Assembly (NCBI RefSeq): GCF_947492535.1
Contig: NZ_CANLNH010000002.1
Location: forward strand, 248,001-312,000
DNA length: 64,000 bases
Source of the DNA: an uncultured Dokdonia sp.
Lineage (GTDB): Bacteria; Bacteroidota; Bacteroidia; Flavobacteriales; Flavobacteriaceae
Direction of reading: 5' to 3'
In this document: piece by piece, positions 18,204 through 26,956 of the stretch
How positions within the stretch are numbered: the stretch's first letter is position 1
Layout of the letters: every line of letters starts with the position of its first letter
Program-made: the position numbers and the translations under genes
Notes under the pieces: model-generated
What the model was told of the DNA's origin: nothing
Databases searched by the model: none
Seen by the model: the letters and a program-made list of their open reading frames with translations, nothing else

Positions 18204-18767
18204 ATGAAAACAATTGGCAAATTATGTATGGCATTATTTCTTATTATATCTTTAGTAGGATGTAGTTCTGATGATGAAGGAGGAAATGAAACTTCTGCTA
18301 GTTTAGTTGGGACTTGGGCCGTTACATCTTTAGATTATGAAGGAACTACAAGTTTTGATTTTCTAGGAGAAACTGTAAATACTTCTTTTGATGGGGTAGG
18401 TCAAAATTTAGATTTAAATTTCACATTTACTGAAAATCCAAATGAATATACCTCTGAAGGTTCTTATGATATTGTTTTAGATTTTACTGTAAACGGAATG
18501 TCTGAAACAGAAACAACTTCTATTGATAATCTTCAACAAGAAGGTACTTGGGAACGAAATGGAAATATCCTTTCTATTGACGGAGAGATTATTGATCTTG
18601 ACATTGATATTCCTGTTGGGGATACAATGGGTATGAGTGATCTTACAATTCTTGAATTGACAGATACTACATTGAGATTAGGTCAAGAAGTGAATGAAGA
18701 AGTAACTCAAGAAGGCATTACAGTAAGTGTTAGTGTGAGCAGTGTAATTGTTTTTGCTAGACAATAA
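18204..18767 (+). CDS. Lipocalin-like lipoprotein
   Basis: A 187-residue exported lipoprotein (signal and lipobox MKTIGKLCMALFLIISLVGC, then SSDDEGG, a charged linker typical of surface-exposed Bacteroidota lipoproteins). The mature part starts SLVGTWAVTSLDYEG and later has EGTWERNGNILSIDG and ILELTDTTLRLGQE. This alternating W-E-x-N pattern belongs to the lipocalin-like domain found in many Flavobacteriia lipoproteins. Ligand unknown. It is a single gene followed by a strong terminator. Confidence 0.75.
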   Translation: MKTIGKLCMALFLIISLVGCSSDDEGGNETSASLVGTWAVTSLDYEGTTSFDFLGETVNTSFDGVGQNLDLNFTFTENPNEYTSEGSYDIVLDFTVNGMSETETTSIDNLQQEGTWERNGNILSIDGEIIDLDIDIPVGDTMGMSDLTILELTDTTLRLGQEVNEEVTQEGITVSVSVSSVIVFARQ

Positions 18768-18781
18768 AAACATCATTATTT

Positions 18782-18815
18782 AAAAAAAGCGACTTTTAAA
18801 AAAGTCGCTTTTTTT
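18782..18815. terminator. Bidirectional terminator
   Basis: Perfect 16-bp arms (AAAAAAAGCGACTTTT and complement) with a 2-nt centre between the convergent lipocalin-like and methyltransferase genes. Confidence 0.92.
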
Positions 18816-18829
18816 ATGCCTTATTTCAA

Positions 18830-19660
18830 CTATATATGCTTAATGACATAAATAAGTGAAGAATAATTGTTTGTTTTCCTCGCTTTTTGATTAGAGCGCC
18901 ATCCACATAAAAATGCTTTCACGTAATTCATTTTTCTTGTTTTATACTTTTCAGATAATAAACTCACATAAAAAGCATCAAACTTCATGGGGTGTATCGC
19001 TACAACTCTCATTTGTTGTTCTTCAAATAATAATTGAATTGCTTTTTTCGAAAAATGATATAAATGTCTGGGCACATCATACGCTGCCCAATCTGTATTA
19101 TACATAGAAGCATCATGTGATTCAAAATTGGGAACGGCTACAAAAAGTGCTCCTTCCCTACTCAAATTCTTTTTAAGCCAACGTAATTGTTCTTCTAAAT
19201 CATATACATGTTCTAATACATGCCACATGGTAATAGCATTATATCCATTTGAATTTTCTGGTAATGCTTCAACGACACTAACATTTTTTTGTATTGCTAA
19301 TGCTCTTGCTTTTTCACTTGGTTCTACGCCAGAAGCATTCCATCCTTTTTTTAAAACATATTCTAGGAAATCACCTGTGCCAGCACCAATATCTAAAAGA
19401 GCTCCTTTTTGAGGAATATATGACGTAAGAAGTTTTTGCTTTCGCGAAAGCGTAATTCCTTTTACAACCTGGTACATTTTTTCAAACAACGATCGTTTGC
19501 CATCTGTATGAGAAATGTAATCTTCACTCGCATAATAAGAAGGTAATTTTTCTTTGGAAGGTTTTGGAGTCGTAACATACATATGAAGTTTTGCATCGTA
19601 TTCTAGACGAAAGGATTCTCCAGAAACTGAATGATCTTTTACTTCAAGGGTAGTTTTCAT
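18830..19660 (-). CDS. Class I SAM-dependent methyltransferase
   Basis: A 276-residue enzyme. Motif I is LLDIGAGTGDFLEYVLKKGW near residue 90, motif II SGVEPSEKA, and the post-I region AITMWHVLEHVYDLEEQL fits Methyltransf_11/23 proteins. The N-terminal 60 residues (YYASEDYISHTDGKRSLFEK) are typical of Bacteroidota relatives. Substrate unknown. The palindrome copy here is read in a different frame from all others, giving TLSRKQK instead of AFAKA. The gene lies downstream of mnmG with a parS-like site between them. Confidence 0.82.
   Translation of the reverse strand: MKTTLEVKDHSVSGESFRLEYDAKLHMYVTTPKPSKEKLPSYYASEDYISHTDGKRSLFEKMYQVVKGITLSRKQKLLTSYIPQKGALLDIGAGTGDFLEYVLKKGWNASGVEPSEKARALAIQKNVSVVEALPENSNGYNAITMWHVLEHVYDLEEQLRWLKKNLSREGALFVAVPNFESHDASMYNTDWAAYDVPRHLYHFSKKAIQLLFEEQQMRVVAIHPMKFDAFYVSLLSEKYKTRKMNYVKAFLCGWRSNQKARKTNNYSSLIYVIKHI
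19438..19451. repeat. Palindrome copy 6 (inside the methyltransferase, alternate frame)
   Basis: Exact 14-mer, the only coding copy not read as AFAKA; it encodes LSRK. Confidence 0.95.
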
Positions 19661-19683
19661 AACTATTTATAAGGAATTTTCAA

Positions 19684-19699
19684 TGTTCCACGTGAAACA
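19684..19699. promoter_or_regulatory. parS-like site 1
   Basis: TGTTCCACGTGAAACA, a 16-bp near-palindrome equal to the ParB-binding parS consensus (TGTTNCACGTGAAACA). It lies just after the mnmG stop. Confidence 0.85.
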
Positions 19700-19708
19700 T
19701 TATAAGAA

Positions 19709-21586
19709 TTATCGACCCATGTACACCAGCATCACACTAATATCTGAAGGAGATACTCCACTAATACGAGATGCTTGAGAAATCGTAGCCGGTCTAATTT
19801 TTTCTAGTTTTTCTTTGGCTTCGTATGAAAGAGACTTTAGTTTACTGTAATCAAAATTAGCAGGGATTTTAATATTCTCCAGACGATTTAATTTGTCAGC
19901 ATTTGCTTTTTCTTTTGCAATGTAGCCTGCATACTTTACTTTAATTTCAGCTTGTTCTAACACATCTTTTTCGATGGCATTATCTTCTATATAGGCTGCT
20001 ACTTTTTTAAACTTCTTAATGTCATCTAAATAAATTTGAGGTCTAGAAAACACCTTAAACATTTTATCAGATTGTTTCATAGGAGAAGATCCTCTTTCTT
20101 CTAAAATATCATTTACTTCTTCTGGAAGGATACTTGTGTCTTCAAAAAACTTTACTAATTTTTCGGAAGCTTCGCGTTTTTCCTCCATAAGGTGTAAGCG
20201 TTCTTGCGTAGCTAATCCAGCTTTATGTGACAAAGGAGTTAAACGTTCGTCTGCATTATCTTGTCTTAATAACGTACGATACTCTGCTCTTGAGGTAAAC
20301 ATACGATACGGCTCTTCTGTACCTTTTGTAATTAAATCATCTATTAAAACGCCTATATATGCTTCATTACGTTGCAACATAAAAGGATCTTTTTCATGCA
20401 CTTTTAAATGTGCATTCATCCCTGCCATTAATCCTTGAGAAGCAGCCTCTTCATATCCTGTCGTTCCATTAATCTGCCCTGCGAAAAACAATCCTTGTAC
20501 TAGTTTTGTTTCTAAGGTATGTGTTAATTGCGTAGGTGGGAAATAATCATATTCTATAGCGTAACCAGGTCTAAAAAACTTTACATTTTCAAAACCAGCT
20601 ACAGAACGTAATGCTTTAAATTGAACATCTTCTGGAAGTGATGTTGAAAATCCATTTACATAAATTTCGCAGGTATCCCAACCTTCAGGTTCTACAAATA
20701 ATTGATGTCTATCCTTATCTGCAAACCGATGAATTTTATCTTCAATTGATGGACAATATCTAGGTCCTATAGATTTAATTCTTCCATTAAACATCGGTGA
20801 GCGATCAAAACCTTCTTTCAGCAACTCATGTACTTCTGGAGATGTATAACTCATATGACAAGGTCGCTGATGTGTAAGCGGACTTGTTTCTTTAGAATAG
20901 CTAAACTTCTCTGGAATATCATCTCCGGGTTGAATAATCATTTTAGAAAAATCTAAGGATCGTCCATCTACTCTAGGAGGCGTTCCCGTTTTCATTCTTC
21001 CGGTATTAAAACCGAAATCAACGAGCTGTTCTGTAATTCCAGTTGCCGCTCTTTCTCCTGCTCTTCCTCCTCCAAATTGCTTCTCTCCTATATGGATTAA
21101 TCCATTCAAAAAAGTTCCATTGGTAAGTACCACAGACTTCCCTTTTATTTCAATTCCTAATGATGTACGAACACCCGTAATTCTATCTTTCTCTACCAAT
21201 AAGCCATTCACCATTTCCTGATAAAAATCCAAATTAGGTGTTCTCTCTAATCGTAATCTCCACTCTTCTGCAAAACGCATACGATCACTTTGAACCCTTG
21301 GACTCCACATAGCAGGTCCTTTTGATTTATTGAGCATCTTAAACTGTATGGCTGTTTTATCAGAAACGATTCCACTGTATCCTCCTAGGGCATCAATCTC
21401 TCTTACAATTTGTCCTTTTGCAATTCCTCCCATAGCAGGATTACATGACATTTGTGCGATGGTTTGAAGATTCATCGTCACAAGTAATGTCTTACTTCCC
21501 ATATTGGCAGCAGCGGCGGCAGCTTCACAACCAGCATGGCCAGCACCAACTACAATCACATCGTATACATCTTGAAATAGGCTCAT
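19709..21586 (-). CDS. mnmG: tRNA uridine-5-carboxymethylaminomethyl modification enzyme MnmG (GidA)
   Basis: A 625-residue FAD enzyme that with MnmE modifies U34 of tRNAs reading split codon boxes. The dinucleotide motif is VIVVGAGHAGCEAAAAAANM, followed by the family signature MSCNPAMGGIAKGQIVREID. GTFLNGLIHIGEKQFGGGRA, GLFFAGQINGTTGYEEAA and the RLTPLSHKAGL region complete it. The C-terminal helical domain ends with PATISQASRISGVSPSDISV. Length is standard (about 620-630). parS-like sites flank the gene on both sides, one directly abutting the start codon. In many bacteria this gene is close to the origin. Confidence 0.98.
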   Translation of the reverse strand: MSLFQDVYDVIVVGAGHAGCEAAAAAANMGSKTLLVTMNLQTIAQMSCNPAMGGIAKGQIVREIDALGGYSGIVSDKTAIQFKMLNKSKGPAMWSPRVQSDRMRFAEEWRLRLERTPNLDFYQEMVNGLLVEKDRITGVRTSLGIEIKGKSVVLTNGTFLNGLIHIGEKQFGGGRAGERAATGITEQLVDFGFNTGRMKTGTPPRVDGRSLDFSKMIIQPGDDIPEKFSYSKETSPLTHQRPCHMSYTSPEVHELLKEGFDRSPMFNGRIKSIGPRYCPSIEDKIHRFADKDRHQLFVEPEGWDTCEIYVNGFSTSLPEDVQFKALRSVAGFENVKFFRPGYAIEYDYFPPTQLTHTLETKLVQGLFFAGQINGTTGYEEAASQGLMAGMNAHLKVHEKDPFMLQRNEAYIGVLIDDLITKGTEEPYRMFTSRAEYRTLLRQDNADERLTPLSHKAGLATQERLHLMEEKREASEKLVKFFEDTSILPEEVNDILEERGSSPMKQSDKMFKVFSRPQIYLDDIKKFKKVAAYIEDNAIEKDVLEQAEIKVKYAGYIAKEKANADKLNRLENIKIPANFDYSKLKSLSYEAKEKLEKIRPATISQASRISGVSPSDISVMLVYMGR

Positions 21587-21602
21587 TGTTTCACGTGGAA
21601 CA
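21587..21602. promoter_or_regulatory. parS-like site 2
   Basis: TGTTTCACGTGGAACA on the plus strand (complement of site 1). It directly abuts the mnmG start codon, so it occupies the 5' untranslated region where a ribosome binding site would lie. Confidence 0.85.
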
Positions 21603-21654
21603 TTAAATTTACTGTAAAACGAAAAAGACGTACTATCAGCAAAAAATTAGCTCG

Positions 21655-21662
21655 CAAATATA
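21655..21662 (-). promoter_or_regulatory. Putative -7 box for mnmG
   Basis: Minus strand TATATTTG, matching TANNTTTG, about 68 bp before the mnmG ATG. The transcript leader would include parS-like site 2. Confidence 0.4.
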
Positions 21663-21701
21663 CGCCCTTTCTTTTATTGTTTTTATAAGGTGTTTATCCA
21701 T

Positions 21702-21717
21702 TGTTTCACGTGGAACA
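21702..21717. promoter_or_regulatory. parS-like site 3
   Basis: TGTTTCACGTGGAACA, same as site 2, 100 bp further on. The last codons and stop of ybeY (Cys-Ser-Thr-stop) lie within it, so the site also codes. Confidence 0.85.
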
Positions 21718-22134
21718 ATTTATCACATCTCTCTTGTCCAAATAATAATTTTCTTTTTCTGTCATCACATCTTGATCTTTATCTGTCTTGTCTTTATAGC
21801 CACAATAATGCAATACTCCGTGCACCATTACTCGATGTAATTCGTCAGAAAAAGAAACCTTAAAATCTTTTGCATTATCAGCAACTCTTTCTGTTGAAAT
21901 ATAGACATCGCCACTTATGACAATTCCTTCTGTATAATCAAAACTAATCACATCAGTAAGGGTATCGTGATCTAGAAATTCTACATTCATTTTATGTAAA
22001 TAATCATCATCACAAAAGATATAATTTAGCTCACCAAGCTCTTTTTTTTCTTCTACAATTACTTGATGTAACCATGCTGAAACTGATTCAGCATTTTCTA
22101 ATTCAAAATCATTTGTATTATTAAATTCAATCAT
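21706..22134 (-). CDS. ybeY: rRNA maturation RNase YbeY
   Basis: A 142-residue metal-dependent endoribonuclease for 16S rRNA 3'-end processing and ribosome quality control. The motif HRVMVHGVLHYCGYKDKTDKD corresponds to HGxLHLxGYDH; two His ligands are kept, and at the third ligand position Asp replaces His. As far as I know GYKDK is usual in Bacteroidota members. The DVISFDYTEGIVISGDVYIS segment is also diagnostic. It overlaps the upstream DUF4175 gene by 8 bp, which suggests coupled translation. Its last codons lie in parS-like site 3. Confidence 0.92.
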   Translation of the reverse strand: MIEFNNTNDFELENAESVSAWLHQVIVEEKKELGELNYIFCDDDYLHKMNVEFLDHDTLTDVISFDYTEGIVISGDVYISTERVADNAKDFKVSFSDELHRVMVHGVLHYCGYKDKTDKDQDVMTEKENYYLDKRDVINCST

Positions 22135-25100
22135 TATCTTTTTGGAAATAGTCTTGTACTTTTTTCTTGTACTCTTCTTTTAATGGAAGTGTTTTTCTAT
22201 TTAAAATCTCTGTTGTATTAAAATACTTCTTTGCTTTTTCAATAGAAGAATTTACAGGATTTGCATAATTTTTTAAATTGGTATTTGACTCTCTTTTCTC
22301 CTCTTCTCCTTGTTGAAAAGTAGCTTCTTTTAATTTTAACAACTCATGTTTTAATTCTGTCATACGCTCTAACGTTTCATTATTAAAACCTTTATCTAAC
22401 AATTGTTGTTCTACATCTTTCATGTCTTTTACCAATTGTTCTGCATCATCTCCTAGTCCGCTTTTACGTATCTCGTCTTCTAATTGTTGGCGGAGTTTTT
22501 GTTGTTCTTTATAAATCTCATAGAGTAATCCTTGCTCATATTCATCTCCTTCATTATCCCCATTTCCTTCTCCTTCTCCACGGCCATCTTTTCCATTTTG
22601 ACCACCTTCTCCATTTCCATTTCCTTGTCCTTCACCATCACCTTGTCCTTCACCCTCGCCTTCTCCTTGACCTTCTTTTCCTTCTCCACTTTCTCCATTC
22701 TCACCTTCTCCTTCTTTGCCTTTATCACCTTGTTTACCTTCTCCAGGTTTACTTCCTTCTTCCATTTTTTTATTCAATTCTTCTTGACTCTGAATAATAT
22801 CAGGCAATTGTTGACCTCTTCCTTGACCTTGACCTTGCCCCTGTCCTTGACCTTGTCCCTGACCTTGTCCTTGACCACTCATTTGATTATTCATCTGATC
22901 TAAAGAATTACTTAAAAAATCTGCTAATTCATTAGCTCCTGTCACTATATATTGTTGACTACTTACACCTTGAATAATTTGATTATCAGCAAGACGTTCT
23001 AATGCTTTTGTAATATTAAAATCTATTTCTGTTAATGACTCATTGATCTTTTCATCTAGCTCTGGTCTGCGCAGCGCAAGTGCGTATAAACTATCGTCAA
23101 TATGTTGGAAGTTTTGTTTTAATACATTTTGAAGTCTAAGCTTATTTGCAAAATTAGGATTCTTATCATCCATTGATTTGAAGTCTTTCATCACTCCTTC
23201 TTCCTCAAAAGAAAATACAAGTAAATTATCTAAAATTTGACGTAACATCTCAGTATCTTCTTCCATTCCTTGCTCACCTGATTGCTGCATTTGAGATTGC
23301 ATCGCTTGGCTCATTTGTTTCATTTTTTGAGCAGCTTTCTTTTGCTTCTTCTGTGCTCCCGATTTACTGGGTGGACTCTGTTGGCTTTCTCCGTTTTCTT
23401 GTTCTTGTTTCTCCTGTTCTTGCTCTTGTTTTTCTAATTCTTCAGAAGCTCCTTGTTGCTCTTCTTTAATTTCTTCTTGTTTCTTTTCATCAGAAGGAAT
23501 ATCCATAGGTTTTTTTAACCCTTCATTTTCCTTTTCTAAATCTTTAAGGTCTTCTTCTAATTTTTTGAATTCCTCATTTAGTTTATCTTGTTCTTCTTTA
23601 TTATTTTCCTCTCCATCCTTCTTACTCAACTCTTCTTGCTTATTGGCTAACTTTTCTAAATCCCTAGCTATTTTCTCAGCTTTCTTCTGAACATAATAGC
23701 GCTTTGTAAGCTCTACCATTTGTTCTAGATTGCGCTTATTATTTTTATTTTGCTTTTGTAGCTTTTCTAGTTTTTCAGAGAGCTCTTCTTTACTGATTTT
23801 CTCACGAAGTTTTTCAAGTTCTTCTAATAGCTTTTCGTTTTCTTTCGCTTTCTTTTCTTGGCGCTCTAAACGTTCTTTTAGTTTTTCTTTTTCCTCATCT
23901 GTCAGCTCTTCATCTTTTTGAAATTCTTCTAAATTTTCTTTAAGTTGTTTAGAAAAATCTTTCATTAATTCCTCTTGTTGTTTTTGTCTCTTTAGGAAAT
24001 TCTGAAGTTTCTTTTGATCATTAAAATTGAGCTCTTTCTTTTCTTTTTGTGTACGAGAAATTTCTTGAAGTTCTTTCTCTCGCTCTTTTAATTTTTCTAA
24101 CGATTTATCAAGACCTGAAATGGCCTTATTCTGTTGTTCTAATTGTTGTTGTTCTAATTCGCTCTCTGTAAATTTCACAAAACTAAACACGCTACTTTTC
24201 GTGCTTTTATAATTATGAATAGCATCGTTATCAAAAACCTCAAAGTAATATTCATAGTTTACCCCTTCTTGAAGTTGAAGTGTGTCAGGAAATGCATAAA
24301 TAAATTGATCGACATTTCCTTTTGAAACTGCAATGTTTTTATAGCTCTTATCTTCAGATTGTGATGGATAGTATACAAGGCGTAATTTCGTAAGTCCGTA
24401 ATCATCACTTACTTTTCCATAAAAATAATTTTGTTGATTACTTATACTATCTGTCTTTACCTCAAGATTCATTTGAGGAAATTCATCTTTGATGGTTTGT
24501 AAATTATACGCAAGGTTTTCAAAGTTTTTTAATGACGTATTACTGGTGCTCACCTCGTAGGGTGTGTTTTTATAAATACGTTGTGATAAACTATACGATG
24601 TTGTGGGGTTGGTTTCTTTTGCTTTCGCGAAAGCGTATAAAGTATCCTTCAAGACAAGTTCTACCTGTTCTGTTTCACGTGTATCTAACATCCAAGTAAC
24701 TTTCGTCCCTTCTGGAATAATGGCATTACCTGTGTTTTTAATGCGTTCTGTGACCTTTTTAGTGTGTGCAGGATAATCTAGTTCCATTTCAAAATTAACA
24801 AGCACAGGAACCTTTAAAACTTCTAAATTATATGCTTGAGAAGTAACTTTATTTGCTTGTAAATAAAAAGAGATGTCACCCGTAGGTTGTTCAAACGTAA
24901 AACTATATTCCCCTGGAGCAACTTGTTGTAAAAAATAAATCTCGTTATTGAAATGTATAGATGCTTCATCAGGGACAATATCACCTACGGTACGTACTTG
25001 TAATTTGTAATTTCTGTTCTCTACCGCTTGTAAATTTTCATTGACAACAAAGAAACTAAAGGGTGCTGGTGGTTCATAGGCTTCACTGTAATTTACAACT

Positions 25101-25642
25101 CGCTCATAACTAGATGAAAAGACCTCATCTTTACCTGTATAATTTGCAATTAAAAAAACCACGATAGGAATCGCCGCATATTTTAAGTATTTAAGGTTCT
25201 TTTTAAAATTAATTGCTAAACGGAAAGGAACAGGTTCTAATTCTTGACTTTTTTGTTCTACACTCGCCAGCATGAGTTCCGAATCTTGTGAAACACGATG
25301 TAACTGAAGGGTATTAATAAGCTTATCACTTACTTCAGGGAAATAATTTCCAATCATCTGCGCTGCATCTGTATAATTAATGCCTTTAGATAATTTGAAC
25401 AATCTCGCTAACGGAATGATGATAAACTTAGCAAGCAACGCAATTTCTACACCTATAAAAAGCCAAAATAACACCGTTCTTCCCGAAGGACTTAGCCAGA
25501 AAAAATATTCTATTAAAAGGGTGAGTAAAAAATATAATACACCAAATGCAAAAAAAAGAATCGCTCCTTTAAGCAGTTCGTTTGTGTAATATTTACGAAT
25601 AAAGCGTTCTAGCTTCTGTTCTATGTTTTTAAATTTATTCAT
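22127..25642 (-). CDS. DUF4175 family giant membrane protein with coiled coil and Gly-Gln repeats
   Basis: An 1,171-residue protein. The N-terminus has two membrane helices (residues about 25-75) and a third near 155. A large periplasmic or extracellular beta-rich region (about 180-500) follows. Then comes a very long Lys/Glu/Gln coiled coil (about 505-790), a helical stretch, a (Gly-Gln)n run (about 923-947), a Gly/Glu/Asn-rich low-complexity segment (about 965-1045) and a conserved helical end. This is the layout of DUF4175 proteins of Bacteroidota, whose function is unknown. YAFAKAK near residue 335 comes from a palindrome copy. It is the first gene of a minus-strand operon with ybeY, and probably mnmG and the methyltransferase. 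Confidence 0.85.
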   Translation of the reverse strand: MNKFKNIEQKLERFIRKYYTNELLKGAILFFAFGVLYFLLTLLIEYFFWLSPSGRTVLFWLFIGVEIALLAKFIIIPLARLFKLSKGINYTDAAQMIGNYFPEVSDKLINTLQLHRVSQDSELMLASVEQKSQELEPVPFRLAINFKKNLKYLKYAAIPIVVFLIANYTGKDEVFSSSYERVVNYSEAYEPPAPFSFFVVNENLQAVENRNYKLQVRTVGDIVPDEASIHFNNEIYFLQQVAPGEYSFTFEQPTGDISFYLQANKVTSQAYNLEVLKVPVLVNFEMELDYPAHTKKVTERIKNTGNAIIPEGTKVTWMLDTRETEQVELVLKDTLYAFAKAKETNPTTSYSLSQRIYKNTPYEVSTSNTSLKNFENLAYNLQTIKDEFPQMNLEVKTDSISNQQNYFYGKVSDDYGLTKLRLVYYPSQSEDKSYKNIAVSKGNVDQFIYAFPDTLQLQEGVNYEYYFEVFDNDAIHNYKSTKSSVFSFVKFTESELEQQQLEQQNKAISGLDKSLEKLKEREKELQEISRTQKEKKELNFNDQKKLQNFLKRQKQQEELMKDFSKQLKENLEEFQKDEELTDEEKEKLKERLERQEKKAKENEKLLEELEKLREKISKEELSEKLEKLQKQNKNNKRNLEQMVELTKRYYVQKKAEKIARDLEKLANKQEELSKKDGEENNKEEQDKLNEEFKKLEEDLKDLEKENEGLKKPMDIPSDEKKQEEIKEEQQGASEELEKQEQEQEKQEQENGESQQSPPSKSGAQKKQKKAAQKMKQMSQAMQSQMQQSGEQGMEEDTEMLRQILDNLLVFSFEEEGVMKDFKSMDDKNPNFANKLRLQNVLKQNFQHIDDSLYALALRRPELDEKINESLTEIDFNITKALERLADNQIIQGVSSQQYIVTGANELADFLSNSLDQMNNQMSGQGQGQGQGQGQGQGQGQGRGQQLPDIIQSQEELNKKMEEGSKPGEGKQGDKGKEGEGENGESGEGKEGQGEGEGEGQGDGEGQGNGNGEGGQNGKDGRGEGEGNGDNEGDEYEQGLLYEIYKEQQKLRQQLEDEIRKSGLGDDAEQLVKDMKDVEQQLLDKGFNNETLERMTELKHELLKLKEATFQQGEEEKRESNTNLKNYANPVNSSIEKAKKYFNTTEILNRKTLPLKEEYKKKVQDYFQKDND
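22800..22875. repeat. Hexanucleotide repeat encoding (Gly-Gln)n
   Basis: About a dozen imperfect 6-bp units (CCTTGA/CCTTGT/CCCTGT on the plus strand) code for alternating Gly and Gln. Such runs can change length by slippage without breaking frame. Confidence 0.85.
24621..24634. repeat. AFAKA palindrome, copy 7 (inside the DUF4175 gene)
   Basis: Exact 14-mer reading Y-AFAKA-K in the extracytoplasmic region. Confidence 0.95.
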
Positions 25643-25733
25643 TTTTCTTTCTATACCAACCCCTAAAACTACAATTTTATTATGTTTTCTAAATAGTATA
25701 CTTTTATAACGCCTTGTTAAAGTTTGCCTATTT

Positions 25734-26786
25734 ATGAAAGATTTAAAGTATTTGTCAGCATATCTTGTACCATTATGTGCATTTATTGGAGTTTATTTTC
25801 AAGGAATCTGGTCTTTTCTAGCACCTATATATGCTTTTGCATTGGTTCCTGTTTTAGAATCTATTTTCCCTATAAATGACACCAACATTTCTGAAGAAGA
25901 AAAACAATCTAAGGCTTCCTTGCATTGGACAGACTTTCTATTATATCTTAATCTTATTGTCGTTTTTGGATTGCTTTACGTTACAATCACAACAATTACT
26001 TCAAAAGAAATTGCAACCTATGAGTTAGTAGGGCTTATTTTTTCTTGTGGTATTGTTATAGGTTCTAATGGAATTAATGTAGCCCATGAGTTAGGACATC
26101 GCAATAGCAGAGTAGAGCAATTCTTAGGAAAATTTCTATTGCTTCCCGCGTTGTATATGCATTTTTTTATAGAGCATAATTTTGGACATCATCTTAAAGC
26201 AGCGACCCCTGAAGATCCTGCAACTGCAAAATACAATCAACCGCTATATCATTTTTGGATTACCTCTATTATTAGACAATATACAAGTGCATGGAGCATA
26301 CAGAAGGATTTATTAAAAAGAGAAAACCGCTCTTTCTTCTCTTATAAAAATGATATGCTTTGGTATACTATTATTCAAATAGCTTATTTGTATGCAGGTT
26401 ATTATTTCTTTGGTTTTTTAGGGTTTAAGGTTTTACTATTTGCTGCAATCTCTGGGTTTTTACTTTTAGAAACCATTAATTACATAGAGCATTATGGTTT
26501 ACGTCGTAAAAAGAAAGAAAGCGGACGTTATGAGCGTGTACGTGAAGTACATTCTTGGAATAGCAATCATGTATTTGGACGTATTATGCTTTTTGAATTA
26601 ACACGTCATAGCGATCATCACTATCGTGCCAATAAGAAATTTCAATTGTTAGACTACCACGAGATCAGTCCGCAACTGCCTTATGGATATCCTACTAGTA
26701 TGGTCTTATCCCTCTTCCCTCCTATTTGGTTTAAGATTATGAATAAGCGAGTTCCTGAAGATCAGAAGGTACTTGCTAAGAAATAG
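25734..26786 (+). CDS. AlkB-like alkane 1-monooxygenase / membrane di-iron hydroxylase
   Basis: A 350-residue membrane enzyme. The histidine boxes of the di-iron centre are present: HELGHR (near 117), EHNFGHH (near 145), the NYIEHYGLRR motif and LTRHSDHHYRA (near 295). The last two with HELGHR are characteristic of the alkane hydroxylase AlkB group rather than generic fatty-acid desaturases. AlkB hydroxylates terminal carbons of alkanes using O2 and rubredoxin. No rubredoxin or rubredoxin reductase gene is nearby, so the true substrate could be another hydrophobic chain. It is monocistronic. Fragments of its 3' end (26717-26724 and 26742-26766) recur at 27771-27802. Confidence 0.85.
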   Translation: MKDLKYLSAYLVPLCAFIGVYFQGIWSFLAPIYAFALVPVLESIFPINDTNISEEEKQSKASLHWTDFLLYLNLIVVFGLLYVTITTITSKEIATYELVGLIFSCGIVIGSNGINVAHELGHRNSRVEQFLGKFLLLPALYMHFFIEHNFGHHLKAATPEDPATAKYNQPLYHFWITSIIRQYTSAWSIQKDLLKRENRSFFSYKNDMLWYTIIQIAYLYAGYYFFGFLGFKVLLFAAISGFLLLETINYIEHYGLRRKKKESGRYERVREVHSWNSNHVFGRIMLFELTRHSDHHYRANKKFQLLDYHEISPQLPYGYPTSMVLSLFPPIWFKIMNKRVPEDQKVLAKK

Positions 26787-26803
26787 AATATCACTATTAT
26801 AAC

Positions 26804-26879
26804 AACCAAATAGTCTTGGTAGTTATTCTTAACTAATTTGTACATTTTAGAACAAATTAGTAAGAATTTTGCGTTACTA
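26804..26879. repeat. 76-bp direct repeat, left copy (flanks the Abi-alpha gene)
   Basis: Begins AACCAAATAGTCTTGGTAGT and ends TTTTGCGTTACTA. About 95 percent identical to 27694-27769. It contains an imperfect inverted repeat (TTCTTAACTAATTTGT with ACAAATTAGTAAGAA) and a small hairpin (ACCAA...TTGGT). Confidence 0.92.
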
Positions 26880-26956
26880 TATTTTCAATAAGAAAGTTTT
26901 ATAATATTAATAACTAGCTAGTTATTTAATACATTTGTTATCTACAGTATAAAGTA

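Noticed and set aside
22532-22903. Plus-strand open frame rich in Ser/Phe/Thr opposite the DUF4175 gene (and a minus-strand frame at 22480-22728)
   Set aside because: Produced by the hexanucleotide low-complexity run read in other frames; composition is pure repeat and no start signal or domain is present.
24671-24686. Possible fourth parS site (TGTTTCACGTG then TATCT)
   Set aside because: Only the left half matches; the right half does not, and it lies within conserved DUF4175 coding sequence.
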